Below the pieces are notes generated by a model. It ran no database searches and was not told where the DNA came from. It saw only the letters and a program-made list of their open reading frames with translations. From contig NC_089241.1 of NCBI RefSeq assembly GCF_000512585.2, positions 1,612,001-1,676,000 on the forward strand: DNA of 64,000 bases, in the 5' to 3' direction. A program made the position numbers and the translations under genes. Of the stretch, positions 21,441 through 32,063 are shown in pieces; the stretch's first letter is position 1; every line of letters begins with the position of its first letter. This DNA is from Kwoniella bestiolae CBS 10118 (Eukaryota; Basidiomycota; Tremellomycetes; Tremellales; Cryptococcaceae).

Positions 21441-23335
21441 ATTGTCCCAAGTTGATGAGCTACTTTTGTGTTCTTATGAAAAGGGTTTCACGACAAGGGG
21501 AGCGTTGCGGGTGATTGTAAGCTGGTATCACCGGTGCTATCAAGATTGTGTGTGTATCGCTGTAGGATGGAAGAAGATGGAAAGTATTCTGAGAATGTTC
21601 AACTCACTCAGGAGACGGGTTCAACGGCAAATCAGCGATTCGACATTTGCGCATAGCCACGTGAGCCCTATTTACGTAATTACCAAAACTTTGGTTCTCC
21701 AACAGCTGGGTGTCATTCCTAGCTCTCATCTCGACAATGGTATTGGAGACTGCATCAAGCAAACTACTAATGATTTTTCAGTGATATATGGCTACATGAC
21801 CACTTGTAGTGCCATTCTTATCTTCCTCATTCTCGGTCCCGTCCTCGCTGTCTATGAGCCAAAATCCAGGCTAATGATTGCCAACTTCGCTTGCTGAAGA
21901 GCATTTCCTATAGAAATCTGCAAAATGTGTGGTCGCAAGCACATCAAGAGTCGCTGTAGATTGTTGCAAATGTAGCGAAGACGTGTGGGTTGACTTCCAA
22001 AAGCGTCAAAACTGGCTTCTTCCGAATAGTTGGGATGTATTGTCGATTGGTGGGACTCAGCTGCGGCACTACGCTGTACTTCAGCTTCACATTCGTGTCA
22101 TCTGGCTATGCGATCTCGCCCGGCAGGACCGCGAGACTTTTGGACACCGTGGATCACTGGTCCTTATCTGTTTGTCTGATTTTGGGTTGTTATGTTTTGC
22201 TTGTTCAGAGATGGACTCAAGTATCACACCGTAAATTCCACAGTCGGAGGTGAGAAACACCTTACGACGATACGGCCGAAAGATCCTTGGCTTCTCCCAT
22301 CCATTTGACCCATTGGCACCTAAAGGAACAAAAGGAAGCTCCACAGCAAGGCTGGAGTGGTCCCAACGGCTTCTTCCTTTTCTAAAACATACCTCTAGTT
22401 GTTTCCCCAGCGGAAAGACTTCCATGTATTCCCGACAAACATCCATACTCGATGACCCTTTCAATAGCACGGAGCGCTAAGAATTTCGTGGTCAGCTACT
22501 ACACCCAAAGGGATTCACCATTGTCGACCGCTGCGGACCGCCATCGTGCTCTATGGCGAATATTCGGTTCCCCAAGCTTGTCGTATCAGATAACAGGTAG
22601 AGTTCAGGTCGGCCGGTTAAGGATTCGCGCTCGGACTTCGATCAAGGTAAGTAGTAACGTCGGATCTTCTCGCTTTTCGTCTCGGGTTACAGGAAAGGTG
22701 TAAGCAGGCGCAAAGATCATGGACTTAGGCTTCAGACAGGTCAGGATGATCTGCCTTTGGAGGGAAGGGCAAGCGCCCAGAGGTACCTCCTGCGTGGCCT
22801 TACTCAGGCGCAGTGGTGTGCTGGTCGGATATAATGGCCGACCGCTGAACAGGCAGCCAGCTATGAAAGTACAGTGTAGACCGCCGAAATTGTAGAGAGA
22901 TACTTGTAGGAAGGAATTCCAAGATAGCGCCTTTCAACTGAAGACACATGTCATGGAGGCATGTTCGTTCAGATTGACAGTTGGCGCTTTCCCTTCCATA
23001 TCGGGCAAAAATCTTCGATCACGCAAGCGGAAGTAAATCCCTCATACAGGATAAGCAGCAGATTAGCGCCGACTCAAGTCGCACAGCGCAAGTGATAAGG
23101 AGCAATCTTGGTCTTGGTTGTGTTGTTCCATGCGGGAGAGACAGGAAATTGGAGGTTTGAACTTGAACACCAACTTTAAAAAGTTCTGCGGAGCTATGGG
23201 AGCTCATATCTGATAAGTCCATGAGAAAAAGATATATAATGGCTTGTTCTGACCACCCCAATCCGAACGTTCTCAAAGTCTACTCACCATCCCATAAAAT
23301 AACATAACATAATCAAGAGTCATACTCGGTAAAAC
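21441..23335. other. 1.9-kb region without a confident gene
   Basis: No open frame here can be joined into a recognised protein. Two plus-strand frames carry hydrophobic helices: around 21785-21895 (TTCSAILIFLILGPVLAVY) and 21990-22250 (LVGLSCGTTLYFSFTFVSSG and SLSVCLILGCYVLLVQRW). A third at 22250-22480 is polar and Ser-rich like a cytosolic tail. They sit in different frames, and the introns needed to join the last two would be only 23-33 nt, too short. It may be a decayed or unusual membrane-protein gene. The right end is the promoter of the siderophore transporter. Confidence 0.35.
23208..23216 (+). promoter_or_regulatory. GATA-repressor site upstream of siderophore transporter
   Basis: ATCTGATAA is an exact match to ATCWGATAA, the extended site of fungal iron GATA repressors (SreA/Urbs1/Sre1; Cir1 in Cryptococcus). 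It is 120 bp before the transporter ATG, just upstream of TATATAA at 23233-23239. Further GATAAG cores occur at 23050-23055 and 23094-23099. Iron repression is inferred. Confidence 0.55.
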
Positions 23336-26032
23336 ATGTCCAGACTGTTAGATAGAAATACAGCTTTGATCACTTCAAAACCTCCACTCGAGAGGGAAGG
23401 CGACGAAGCTGAGAAACACGATCACAAACAACAACACCTTTTAGATAATGAAGGTCAAGCTCAATTACCCCATCTGCATGCGGATGAAAGTGATTCTGCC
23501 TCAAGCATAGAGGTCGAGCAATCAGAGGGAGTAACTAAGATCGAAGCGCTATATCTGGTTTTTGGTAATGGTTGGAAACTTTGGACCTTGTGGGGGTGAG
23601 CCTAAAATGATCATGCTTAATCTGTAATAAGCATACAAGCTTACGTCGTGCGTTATTCGATAGCTCTATCGCCCTTATCTGTATTGCTTACTCGCTATCT
23701 CAGATGACCACCTATGCTTGTGAGTGTGCAGCATATGAAAATGAATGATTGATCTATGCATCTGTCCTTACTCATGATATCACTCATTCCAGATGCCGCT
23801 TTCGCTACGTCCGCTTTTGGTGAACATACCATCCTCGGCACGATCTCAGTCATCACCTCCATAATGTCAGGTGTAGCTAAGCCTTTCATCGCTAAGGTGA
23901 GTTTATATTTCTGTCACTCTCATGTCTACTACACACACACAGACTGATGAGTCAAGCATTGCCCTAGTGCGCCGATCTATTCTCACGACCCTGGGCACTA
24001 GCTATTTCGGTATTCCTCTATACCATCGGCTATATCGTCGTAGCCTCTTCCCAGAATGTAGGGGCTGTTGCTGGTGGTAGGTCCCAATCCCTGAGATGTC
24101 ATCGAGACATCACTTACTGAACGTTTCACTGTGTTTCACAGGGGAGGTCATTTATACACTCGGAAACACCGGGATCAACTTTGTTTCCTCCATCTTACTG
24201 GGAGATATCACCTCCCTGCAATGGAGAGGGTTCGTCAATGGTTTATACTCCTTACCATTCATCCCTTTCGCCTTCGTCGCTGGTGATATCTCAGCTGCTA
24301 TCAACGCGTACTCTGTCAACGGCTGGAGATGGGGGGTGAGTATTCTTACAATTGACCCTTAGGCATTATGGTAGTCCGCTGATAGATGGGTGGTCAGTAT
24401 GGGATGTTCTGTATCATCGTACCCGTCACCATCGCTCCTTCCATCGCTGTACTGTTCTGGGGTGATTACAGAGCCAAGAAACTTGGAGGTAGGTCCCGTA
24501 TCAAACACATAGCCATTCAAGCTATTATAGGAGAGCGTTGATCTGATCATACATCCGATTTAGCACTTTCTCTCGCCTCGTCCTCGTACGCCAGACAGAG
24601 AATACTCGCCGGGACTGTTCAGCCTAGAAAGACGGTTCTCCAACTCTTGATCCACTATTCTCGACAAATGGATGCGTTTGGTCTACTACTTCTCACTTTC
24701 GCTTTTGGATGTATCCTTTCGCCTTTCACCTTGAACACTACTGCCAAAGGTGGATATACCAACCGTAAGTCCACCGCATCACTCGCTAAGCTACACATTT
24801 CCCATACCGATCGCATTGACTGACGTTGTTCCCGCAGCCTCTTTGATCGCTCTGTTCGTCGTCGGTGGTATACTCTTCATTGCGTTCTGTGCATACGAAT
24901 GGAAGGTGGCTGCTCATCCCATCATGCCCCGAAGAGTTATGAACAGGACTTTTGTAGGTGTCACCGTACACTCCACCCAGTGTCCATTGGGTTCTGATGT
25001 GACTGTGCCCTCCTAGATCTGCGCGTGTTTCATCGACTTCATGTACTACTTCTCAGGAGGACTAGGTGGTACTTATTGGTCTTCGTGGCTTTATGTCACC
25101 AAGGATTACAGTGTGAGTCTGCTTCTTGCTCGAACTCCAAGCCCAACCGCAACGACTGACAGTTCACGAAAGGCTCAACACTATACCTACCTTACAAACT
25201 GTTTGACAGTCGGATTGTGTTTCTTCGGTTTCGTTGCCGGTGCGATTCAGCGATATACCCATCGATACAAGTACTTGCAACTCTGCGGTCTCAGTATTAG
25301 AATCATGTAAGTTCACATACTTCCCTTTCTCGCTGCACTCATTGCAGGATCAAGCACTTTGGCTGATACGTTCTGCTGCTTCATAGTGCCCAAGGTCTGG
25401 TTTACGTGACAGCTAGTAAATCCACCGCGGGAGAGACAGCGACCATCGTGATGGGTCAGATCTTGATCTCCCTAGGAGGTGGTATCTCCGTGATCTCATC
25501 TTCAGTCGCATGTCAAGGTTCAGTACCTCACCAAGATATGGCATTGGCGATGGCCCTTTTGTCACTATGGACATCCATCGGAGGATCAATCGCTTCTGCC
25601 ATCTCAGCTGCAGTATGGAACAAGCAGGTTCCAGCCAAGTTGGCTTTATACCTTGGCGATACGCACAGTTCCACTCAGCTAGCGGAAATATTCGGTTCCA
25701 TCTTAGTTGCCAGGACTGCTGAGCCTCGACCACTGGTCATTCAAGGTATGTCCCTCAGCTCAAGGTGACGGTCCGATGAGCCTGCTGATGTATGGTTCGT
25801 TTCAGCTTACAACGAGGCTATCAGACCTTTGTACATCGCTGCGCTCGTCACCTCTACTCTATCCCTCGTAGCTGGTGCTTTCACTACCAACTTCTACCTC
25901 GGTAAGACCCACAATGCTATTGAGAAGAAGGAAGTCATATTCAGATCAGCCGATGAGACCGCGCCTGAAGTCGTCGCTGCTAGAGCTAGAGAGGTGGAAG
26001 AGAGGGTGGCCGCGAAGTTGGCTCAAAGTTAA
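23336..26032 (+). CDS. Siderophore-iron transporter (MFS, SIT/ARN family)
   Basis: Twelve exons: 23336-23595, 23664-23719, 23793-23896, 23968-24076, 24142-24335, 24398-24488, 24564-24764, 24838-24953, 25017-25112, 25173-25306, 25387-25745, 25806-26032; 648 residues. A polar N-terminus (~70) precedes about 14 helices. SIT-family features: YSLSQMTTYAYAAFATSAFG, RPWALAISVFLYTIGYIV, GNTGINFVSSILLGDITSLQWRG, the loop before SIASAISAAVWNKQVPAKL, and the terminal AYNEAIRPLYIAAL...TTNFYLGKTHNAIE. Such proteins import ferric siderophores by proton symport across the plasma membrane. The exon-10 acceptor is GAAAG at 25168-25172, required by frame. The promoter has an ATCTGATAA site. Copper transporter and ferric reductase genes follow within 4 kb. 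Confidence 0.92.
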
Positions 26033-26520
26033 GAGGGACCTATCCGAAGGGATTAAATGTCGAGTTGAATTTTGTTTATCTGGCAATGATGGCTGTGGGC
26101 GGAGGGCATTCGGAGTACTGTTTCCTGTGGAAAATTACCACGAGCGATCTCAGACTGCGAGTATGAGCGGGTTTTCCACAAAATAAAAACAAAAAATGAT
26201 AGATTGGATAGTTTGGATTATAATGCAGTTTTTCAGATGGTCTTGCAGTATTCCAGAGTTTCGTTTGTGTGTACGACTAGCTCGTAAATCGCCGGAAGAC
26301 ATTCCTTGCCACTGTAGTACTGAGACAAGAAGGGGTCGTACACCACTTTTGTGAGACGATGACGTGTTAGTTGACTATGCTGGATGATCCAAATGAGTAC
26401 GAGTACAGTAAACGAATGTACACCTCAACCTTACTCAACTTTACATGCAAACACACGCAACATCCAATCAACCCTACTCATGCTCACTGGACTGATCCTA
26501 CAAAGAGACCTCCCTCTTCA
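26033..26520. other. Intergenic region
   Basis: 488 bp between the transporter stop and the oxygenase-like gene; 3' UTR and promoter expected. No other feature seen. Confidence 0.5.
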
Positions 26521-28256
26521 ATGCAGTTTAGACCCCTTGCTCATCTTTCCTTCCGCCTCACGAAGCATCATTCCGCATTCTCCAGAATGTCCTCTACAAC
26601 TCCGAAAGTACCAAAACCCCACCGACGACTCCTCGACGAAAATGAACTTGTCATAGCTCAGCAACTGGGCAAGGCCGTATCAGCCGAAACGAAGAACAGC
26701 GATTTCGCCTGTGAAGGTATCATCCCTTCTGCCGATTCAACCAATCTCAGTCAGCTCCGGCTGTTTTACGTGGATGTCAGGGATGGATTGATACCCAAGT
26801 GAGTCGTTTTCTTCCTCCCCTGCCCTTCCCAGGAAGGTCATGAGCTAAAGCATTTGTATCGCTGGATAGAGTGGTAGAATTACCTTTTGACACTACCTCT
26901 GCTCGAGAGCTATACGAGAGTGGACAGCCATCCCCTTTCGGTCAGGAGATAGGACTGGTCTACGATGAGGGGTATCGACAAGCTCGGGAGATAAAGGCTC
27001 CACATTTTGCGCTGGGCGCTGATCTCTTGGTGGACTCTGCTCTGCCTACGATCCTCATGGAGAAGCTCAACTACACGAGTCCGTGTTGTTCAAGATAAAC
27101 AAGTTGAAGATTAACAAGTCGAATATGTATGCCCAAGGAGGGTTCCTTCAACCTCATAAAGAGTGAGTTTGTTCTGATTCGTCAGTTCTTCGACAATTAC
27201 CTTGCTCGATTTATCCGAACACTGGCACTGAATCATCCGTTAATACCAAAGCGCGCCACAGGGCAAAGACCACATCGGCACTCTGGTCCTATGTCTTCCC
27301 TCGCATTTCCGCAGCGGTGATCTCGTAGTAAGCCACGGAGATGTGACGGTAACCTTCGACTGGAGCAATCAAGTGAAAAATGGAGGTATCGCTTGGGGTT
27401 TTCTCTACTCAGATTGTAAACATGAGGTATTACCTGTCGAAGATGGCATCCGAATCACGATTCAGTACGAGGTCTTCATCCGGAGGATCCCGGAACTGAC
27501 CAACGATAGAATGTATGACTGGCGATCTGAGATTGTCAAACAGGCTTTCAACAGGGTTATGGACCCTTCTTTCCTCCCCGAAGGAGGGAGGCTGGCATTT
27601 GGACTGAAATACGAGTATCCCATTCGAGATGATTATGGACATACCGATTGGTCTGCTTTGGAGAAGCTCTTGAAGGGCATCGATGCGGTTTTCATGGCTT
27701 GTCTCAAGGCGACGGGGCTCATGTACGAGTCGTTCGGAGTATATGACACTTGGGAGCTGGATAGGTACTGGCGAGAAGAACGATCGGAAGCGTCTGTCGA
27801 AGCTGATAAAGAGACTGATGAGGTGAGTGGGATCGCTCTGTATAATCTTAGCACCTGAACGTGTATGCTGAGTGGGAATATTGTTGAAAGGAAAAGGAAG
27901 ACACTTCATTCTACAGGGATATCTGGAGCGCCAATTCCTGCCATGCCGCTTCGGGCAGTCATTTGGAGAGTGATGATCCTGCAGACCTCGATTTGGAGAG
28001 ATCTCGATTTGGTGTGGATCACTCAGCCAGGTTGTTATAATATCGATAATCAATATGCCACTTATGGTAACGAGGTGAGTTTGTTTTTTGATGGGTCGAT
28101 GTTCAGACGATTGCTGGTAGGCAACTTACATATGAGCAGATGCGAACTCAAAGTATTTACGCTGCTATTGGGATCAAAGTGCACCTGCCACCTGCTGAGG
28201 AGAGATGGCCTGTGGGTGAGCCGAGTTCACCCAGCAAGAGAAGAAGGGAAGAATGA
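26521..28256 (+). pseudogene. 2-oxoglutarate/Fe(II) oxygenase-like gene with an apparent 1-nt frameshift
   Basis: Exons: 26521-26798, 26870-27162, 27252-27822, 27901-28074, 28140-28256. The prolyl-4-hydroxylase-like jelly-roll core is clear: MYAQGGFLQPHKD (iron ligands H and D), DHIGTLVLCLP, WGFLYSDCKHEVLPV (distal iron His) and GIRITIQYEVF (2-oxoglutarate Arg). The C-terminus (YGNEMRTQSIYAAIGIKVHLPP) also fits the fungal family. Exon 2 does not close: the frame of LLVDSALPTILMEKLN runs to a stop at 27096, while LHESVLFKINKL lies in another frame, so one base appears missing near 27066-27078. This may be a real inactivating deletion, an assembly error or an unseen splice event. ATG 26521 would give a mitochondrial-like leader; 26587 is an alternative start. 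The substrate is unknown. Confidence 0.7.
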
Positions 28257-28476
28257 GTATATGGTGGTTGGGCTTTCAATGTACGGAAGACTGAAACAAC
28301 GTTCCCGTACTGTATTCGATGTCATGTTAAGATATATGTGACAGGCTCGTGGGTTCAGATGACGTGGAAGTTAGAGTAATGGTTTATCTTCTTCTGGTGT
28401 CGCATCACCCGATGATATGGCTATAGTACAACTCACTCCCAATTCCGCTTTTCCATTTGCCCTATGAACTGACTTC

Positions 28477-29096
28477 CTAACCACAACAGACCGTAGGTTC
28501 CTCATCATTCGTCGTACTTTCCACCCCCAAGACCAACCAATCACAGAAAAACTTGCCTATACCCGTCCCGATCAATATCGAGAAGATCAAATACCCATTA
28601 AAACTCATTACCAACAACATCAACAGGTATGCCACACCAAAGACCGCTACGTGGATTAATGATCTGATGAGCTGCTGTAGTGGCGTTGCGCGTCTCGGAC
28701 GGTGGTTCTGGAGTTTGATAGATACGTTGGATAGTTGTTTGAGGATTAGACGATCGTAGTCCCTCGCGACTCTTCGGAGGAGCTCCAAGAGGACGGCCAT
28801 GAATGTTACGCCTATACAGGATGCGGCGAAGGCGCCGCGGGTGGTGTTGTGCCATCCTGAGGAGATGAAGCCTGCGTAAGTGGGGAAAGGCGTCAGCAAG
28901 GAGACTGGTGGGCTAGAGGTCAGAGTGGGAAGGAGGTGGTCGTACATGTATCTATGACATCCCAGTTCCATATCATCTGAGGTGGAGATTGTGGTCAGCA
29001 TATGTACATCTCGTTGAGAATACTTGATCCAAGTGCAAGGGGACTCACGTCTGACATCTGACATGTACTATTGCTCCCAGAACCCATATGATCCAT
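28477..29096 (-). CDS. Ctr-family high-affinity copper transporter
   Basis: Three exons: 29096-29049, 28976-28946, 28871-28477; 157 residues. The N-terminus starts MDHMGSGSNSTCQM (Met/Cys copper ligands), followed by MIWNWDVIDTCFISSGWHNT, the conserved segment before helix 1. Helix 1 is GAFAASCIGVTFMAVLLELL, helix 2 contains the MxxxM copper-gate motif in YLLMLLVMSFNGY, and helix 3 the GxxxG packing motif (GTGIG). A Cys-Cys pair ends the protein (TVCCG). Ctr trimers import Cu(I) at the plasma or vacuolar membrane. The 31-nt middle exon is fixed by family match. It is divergent from the metalloreductase gene, whose product would supply Cu(I). Confidence 0.93.
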
Positions 29097-29907
29097 TTTG
29101 ATGATGTCTCTCTTATTGCGATTGTTGCTTTGGGATAGAGGTCGTGTCTTGTAGGATGTGTCTGTCCCTGTACAGTACTTGGCTTTTGATATTGTGCTTT
29201 ACGAGATGCGATAAGTAGAGTGTGGTCAATATAAGTATAAATCCCAGATGCCAGATGAAGATTGAAATCAAAGTATGGCTTTCTTCCCACAGAGCTCTGT
29301 CAATCTCGTCGGCACGCAACCGTTGTCAAGGATTACCTTTAACCGACCTCCGTCAAGGAATTTTGCGTTACAGCCAATCAGATGAAATGGGCTCAACTAA
29401 TCTAGGGTCACGTCGATCATTTCCCGTAATCTGAGCCATTTACTTTTTACCAGATTCGGTAAATCTATGATACTTAGTCTCGGATGTTGGAGGAAGGGTT
29501 CCTTTCCATGGATATGCCGCGTTTGAAGAGGCCTTTGTCGGATTGGTTTACTGCATCTTGCCAAGGACTAAGCATAATCTTGAGGAATGATGTAAACTTG
29601 CTAAAAAGTACGCGGCTCGATACTCGATAGAAGATACTCGATAGAAGGACAGAGAAATAGCAACCTTCGAATGATATTTTCTCATTTGCATCTTTCATCC
29701 CTTTCGTCCTGCAGTGACTGCTGTTTATTACATTTGTTCTTCCGCTTAAGAGTTATAAGGAATCTTGAAGGTACCTTCTGACGTTCTGTTCTGGCTCGAA
29801 ACCTACTTCTCTATCTGTCGCAGAAATCATTCACCTGTAGGTATCCATATATCCACACCATACTGCCGGCATACTGATCATCGCTCTACGCAGATACCTT
29901 CTCCCCG
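29097..29907. promoter_or_regulatory. Divergent copper transporter/metalloreductase promoter
   Basis: 811 bp separate the two start codons. On the copper-transporter side there is a TATAAAT-like box near 29235 and a GATAAG at 29210-29215. I found no match to the extended ATCWGATAA site and no clear copper-responsive element. Joint metal control is inferred from gene content. Confidence 0.45.
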
Positions 29908-31881
29908 ATGACCTTGGAATCCCGATATCACATCCAAAATTTCACCGAAGGCTCAGCAACAGAACCTCACTGGGGTTACGCCGACCGGATTGTACCATGT
30001 ACGAACGATGCTGGGTCGTGCGAGTACCTCGATGTGGTCTACCATTCCCATGATTTGGGTATGCTCTACTCCGGTATATTATGGTCGGTGATCATTGGTG
30101 GACTGTTACTATGGGGCATCATCCATCGAAGTCACACTTCCAATCGGATCACCCGATCTATCAACTCCTTCGTGCGTAGGAGATTATTACCTGAATTCAA
30201 GATGGGACGATACTTCTTCGGTCGGACAACTAGATTACAAGTCCTCGTTCTTCTCTGCCTTACCATCTATCTCACCATCTTCTCCTTCGTCGGTATACGA
30301 TACAAAATCTGGAAAACCCCTGTGAAAAATCATCCGGAACTGCATAATACCCGATCGAGCATTGGTCCCCTTGCCGATAGAGTTGGCATACTAGCCTATG
30401 CCCTCACCCCCCTCTCTATCTTACTAGGTTCTAGAGAATCTTTGTTATCCCTAATTACAGGAGTTCCATACCAACACTTCAACTTCCTCCACCGATGGCT
30501 CGGTCATATAATCTTACTTCAGTCCATCGCACATACAATCTTCTGGTGCATAGTCGAGATAAGGCTATACCAGCCCCAACCTTCCACTGCGAAATCATGG
30601 ATAACTCAAACATACATGATCTGGGGTGTTGTCGCCATGATCCTTCTCCTGCTTTTATGGGGATTATCGCTCCAATGGTCCAGGCGGAAATTCGGATACG
30701 AATTCTTCAGGAAGGCGCACTACTTCCTTGCTATGGTGTACATTGGAGCATGCTGGGGTCACTGGGCACAACTCAAATGCTTTATGATTCCCTCCCTCGT
30801 CCTCTGGCTCGTCGATAGGGCTATCCGACTCATCAGAACTTTCCTTATCCACTATAAGATCCTCTCGAACGGTAATGGTCTATTCGAGACTATTCAGGCG
30901 GAAATCAAACATCACGACGAAGATATAATCAGGATGGATTTCGATAATCCGAATCAACTAGATTTCGAGATTGGTCAACACTTCTATATCTGTTTTCCTA
31001 ATACCAAGGGCGGTATCTGGCAGTCTCACCCGTTCACCCCCCTCAGTTTACCAGGCGAGAAACATGGGTATTTGATTAGGGCAAAGAAGGGAGAGACGAA
31101 GCGGATAATGGGATCTGAGGGGGAAACCACTCCTGTTATTTTGACGGGACCGTACGGGGTGGACATAATGAGGGATCTGGGAGGTGAAGATAATATACTT
31201 TGTGTGGCTGGTGGAACGGGGATTACATTTGTGTTGCCTGTTTTGCTCTATCTGAGTAAATACGGGTTGACGCAGGGGAGGATGATAGAGTTGATCTGGG
31301 TGGTTAGACATCAGAGGGATACTGAGTGGATTGCAAAGGAATTAGAAGATCTGAGGAGGGACGAGAATATCAGAATTACCATTAGAGTGACTAGGGAGAT
31401 CGCCATCCCCGGTTCGAACGGTATGACCACACCCACCACTGAGAGTATACGATCAAAGGATTTAGATGGATCACAGTCCGAGAAGACCCAGACCCAGGAA
31501 GATGTAGAGAAGAACGGCGCCATTATACCTGTTTCGTACAACCCCGAACTCTACTCTGAATGTCCCTGTAATCCACCAGTGTACACCTCCTCCTCTTCTT
31601 CCTCTACCACCCCTCAGATCCAGATGAAGAACAAGGTGGTAGATGCTGAGAAAGCCATAGAGGAAGGTACGGAACCGCACCATCGACCCGACCTCGGAGA
31701 GGCAGTGAAACAGTTCGTGGGAAGGACGATCAATGGCCCGACAATGGTGTATGTTAGTGGACCTGGAGGAATGATCAGCGATGTTAGGGATGAGGTTGCG
31801 TTGCTTAATGATGGCGGGAGAGTGTGGAATGGCGAGGAACGGGCGGAGGTCAGGTTGATATATGATGATAGATTAGAGTAA
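29908..31881 (+). CDS. Ferric/cupric reductase (FRE family, flavocytochrome)
   Basis: A single uninterrupted exon of 657 codons, unlike its intron-rich neighbours. An extracellular N-terminus (~50) and a first helix (MLYSGILWSVIIGGLLLW) precede the ferric-reductase membrane domain (about 105-310) with heme-ligand His pairs in FLHRWLGHIILLQSIAHTIFW and RKAHYFLAMVYIGACWGHW. The cytosolic half has the FAD motif HPFTPLS at ~374, the NADPH motif GGTGIT at ~435 and the C-terminal YVSGPGGMISDV. An insert at ~510-590 is polar. It transfers electrons from NADPH to Fe(III) or Cu(II) outside the cell, feeding iron or copper importers. Confidence 0.93.
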   Translation: MTLESRYHIQNFTEGSATEPHWGYADRIVPCTNDAGSCEYLDVVYHSHDLGMLYSGILWSVIIGGLLLWGIIHRSHTSNRITRSINSFVRRRLLPEFKMGRYFFGRTTRLQVLVLLCLTIYLTIFSFVGIRYKIWKTPVKNHPELHNTRSSIGPLADRVGILAYALTPLSILLGSRESLLSLITGVPYQHFNFLHRWLGHIILLQSIAHTIFWCIVEIRLYQPQPSTAKSWITQTYMIWGVVAMILLLLLWGLSLQWSRRKFGYEFFRKAHYFLAMVYIGACWGHWAQLKCFMIPSLVLWLVDRAIRLIRTFLIHYKILSNGNGLFETIQAEIKHHDEDIIRMDFDNPNQLDFEIGQHFYICFPNTKGGIWQSHPFTPLSLPGEKHGYLIRAKKGETKRIMGSEGETTPVILTGPYGVDIMRDLGGEDNILCVAGGTGITFVLPVLLYLSKYGLTQGRMIELIWVVRHQRDTEWIAKELEDLRRDENIRITIRVTREIAIPGSNGMTTPTTESIRSKDLDGSQSEKTQTQEDVEKNGAIIPVSYNPELYSECPCNPPVYTSSSSSSTTPQIQMKNKVVDAEKAIEEGTEPHHRPDLGEAVKQFVGRTINGPTMVYVSGPGGMISDVRDEVALLNDGGRVWNGEERAEVRLIYDDRLE

Positions 31882-32063
31882 TTGGATTTTGGGCGGTAAT
31901 GCATATTTGTACATATGGGATAAGTCACCGGTCGCGCTCTGATGGTCGATGAGATCGTTGCTGATTCCGAGGTAGTATGGTGATACATTATGAGTACAAT
32001 CCATTCTACATTCTATCCGTGTATGATCTAGATTCTATCTTCTAATCCGTTTTCAACCAAAAA

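Noticed and set aside
22087..22470. 127-residue minus-strand open frame in the gene-poor gap
   Set aside because: No recognisable domain, no codon bias and no splice context.
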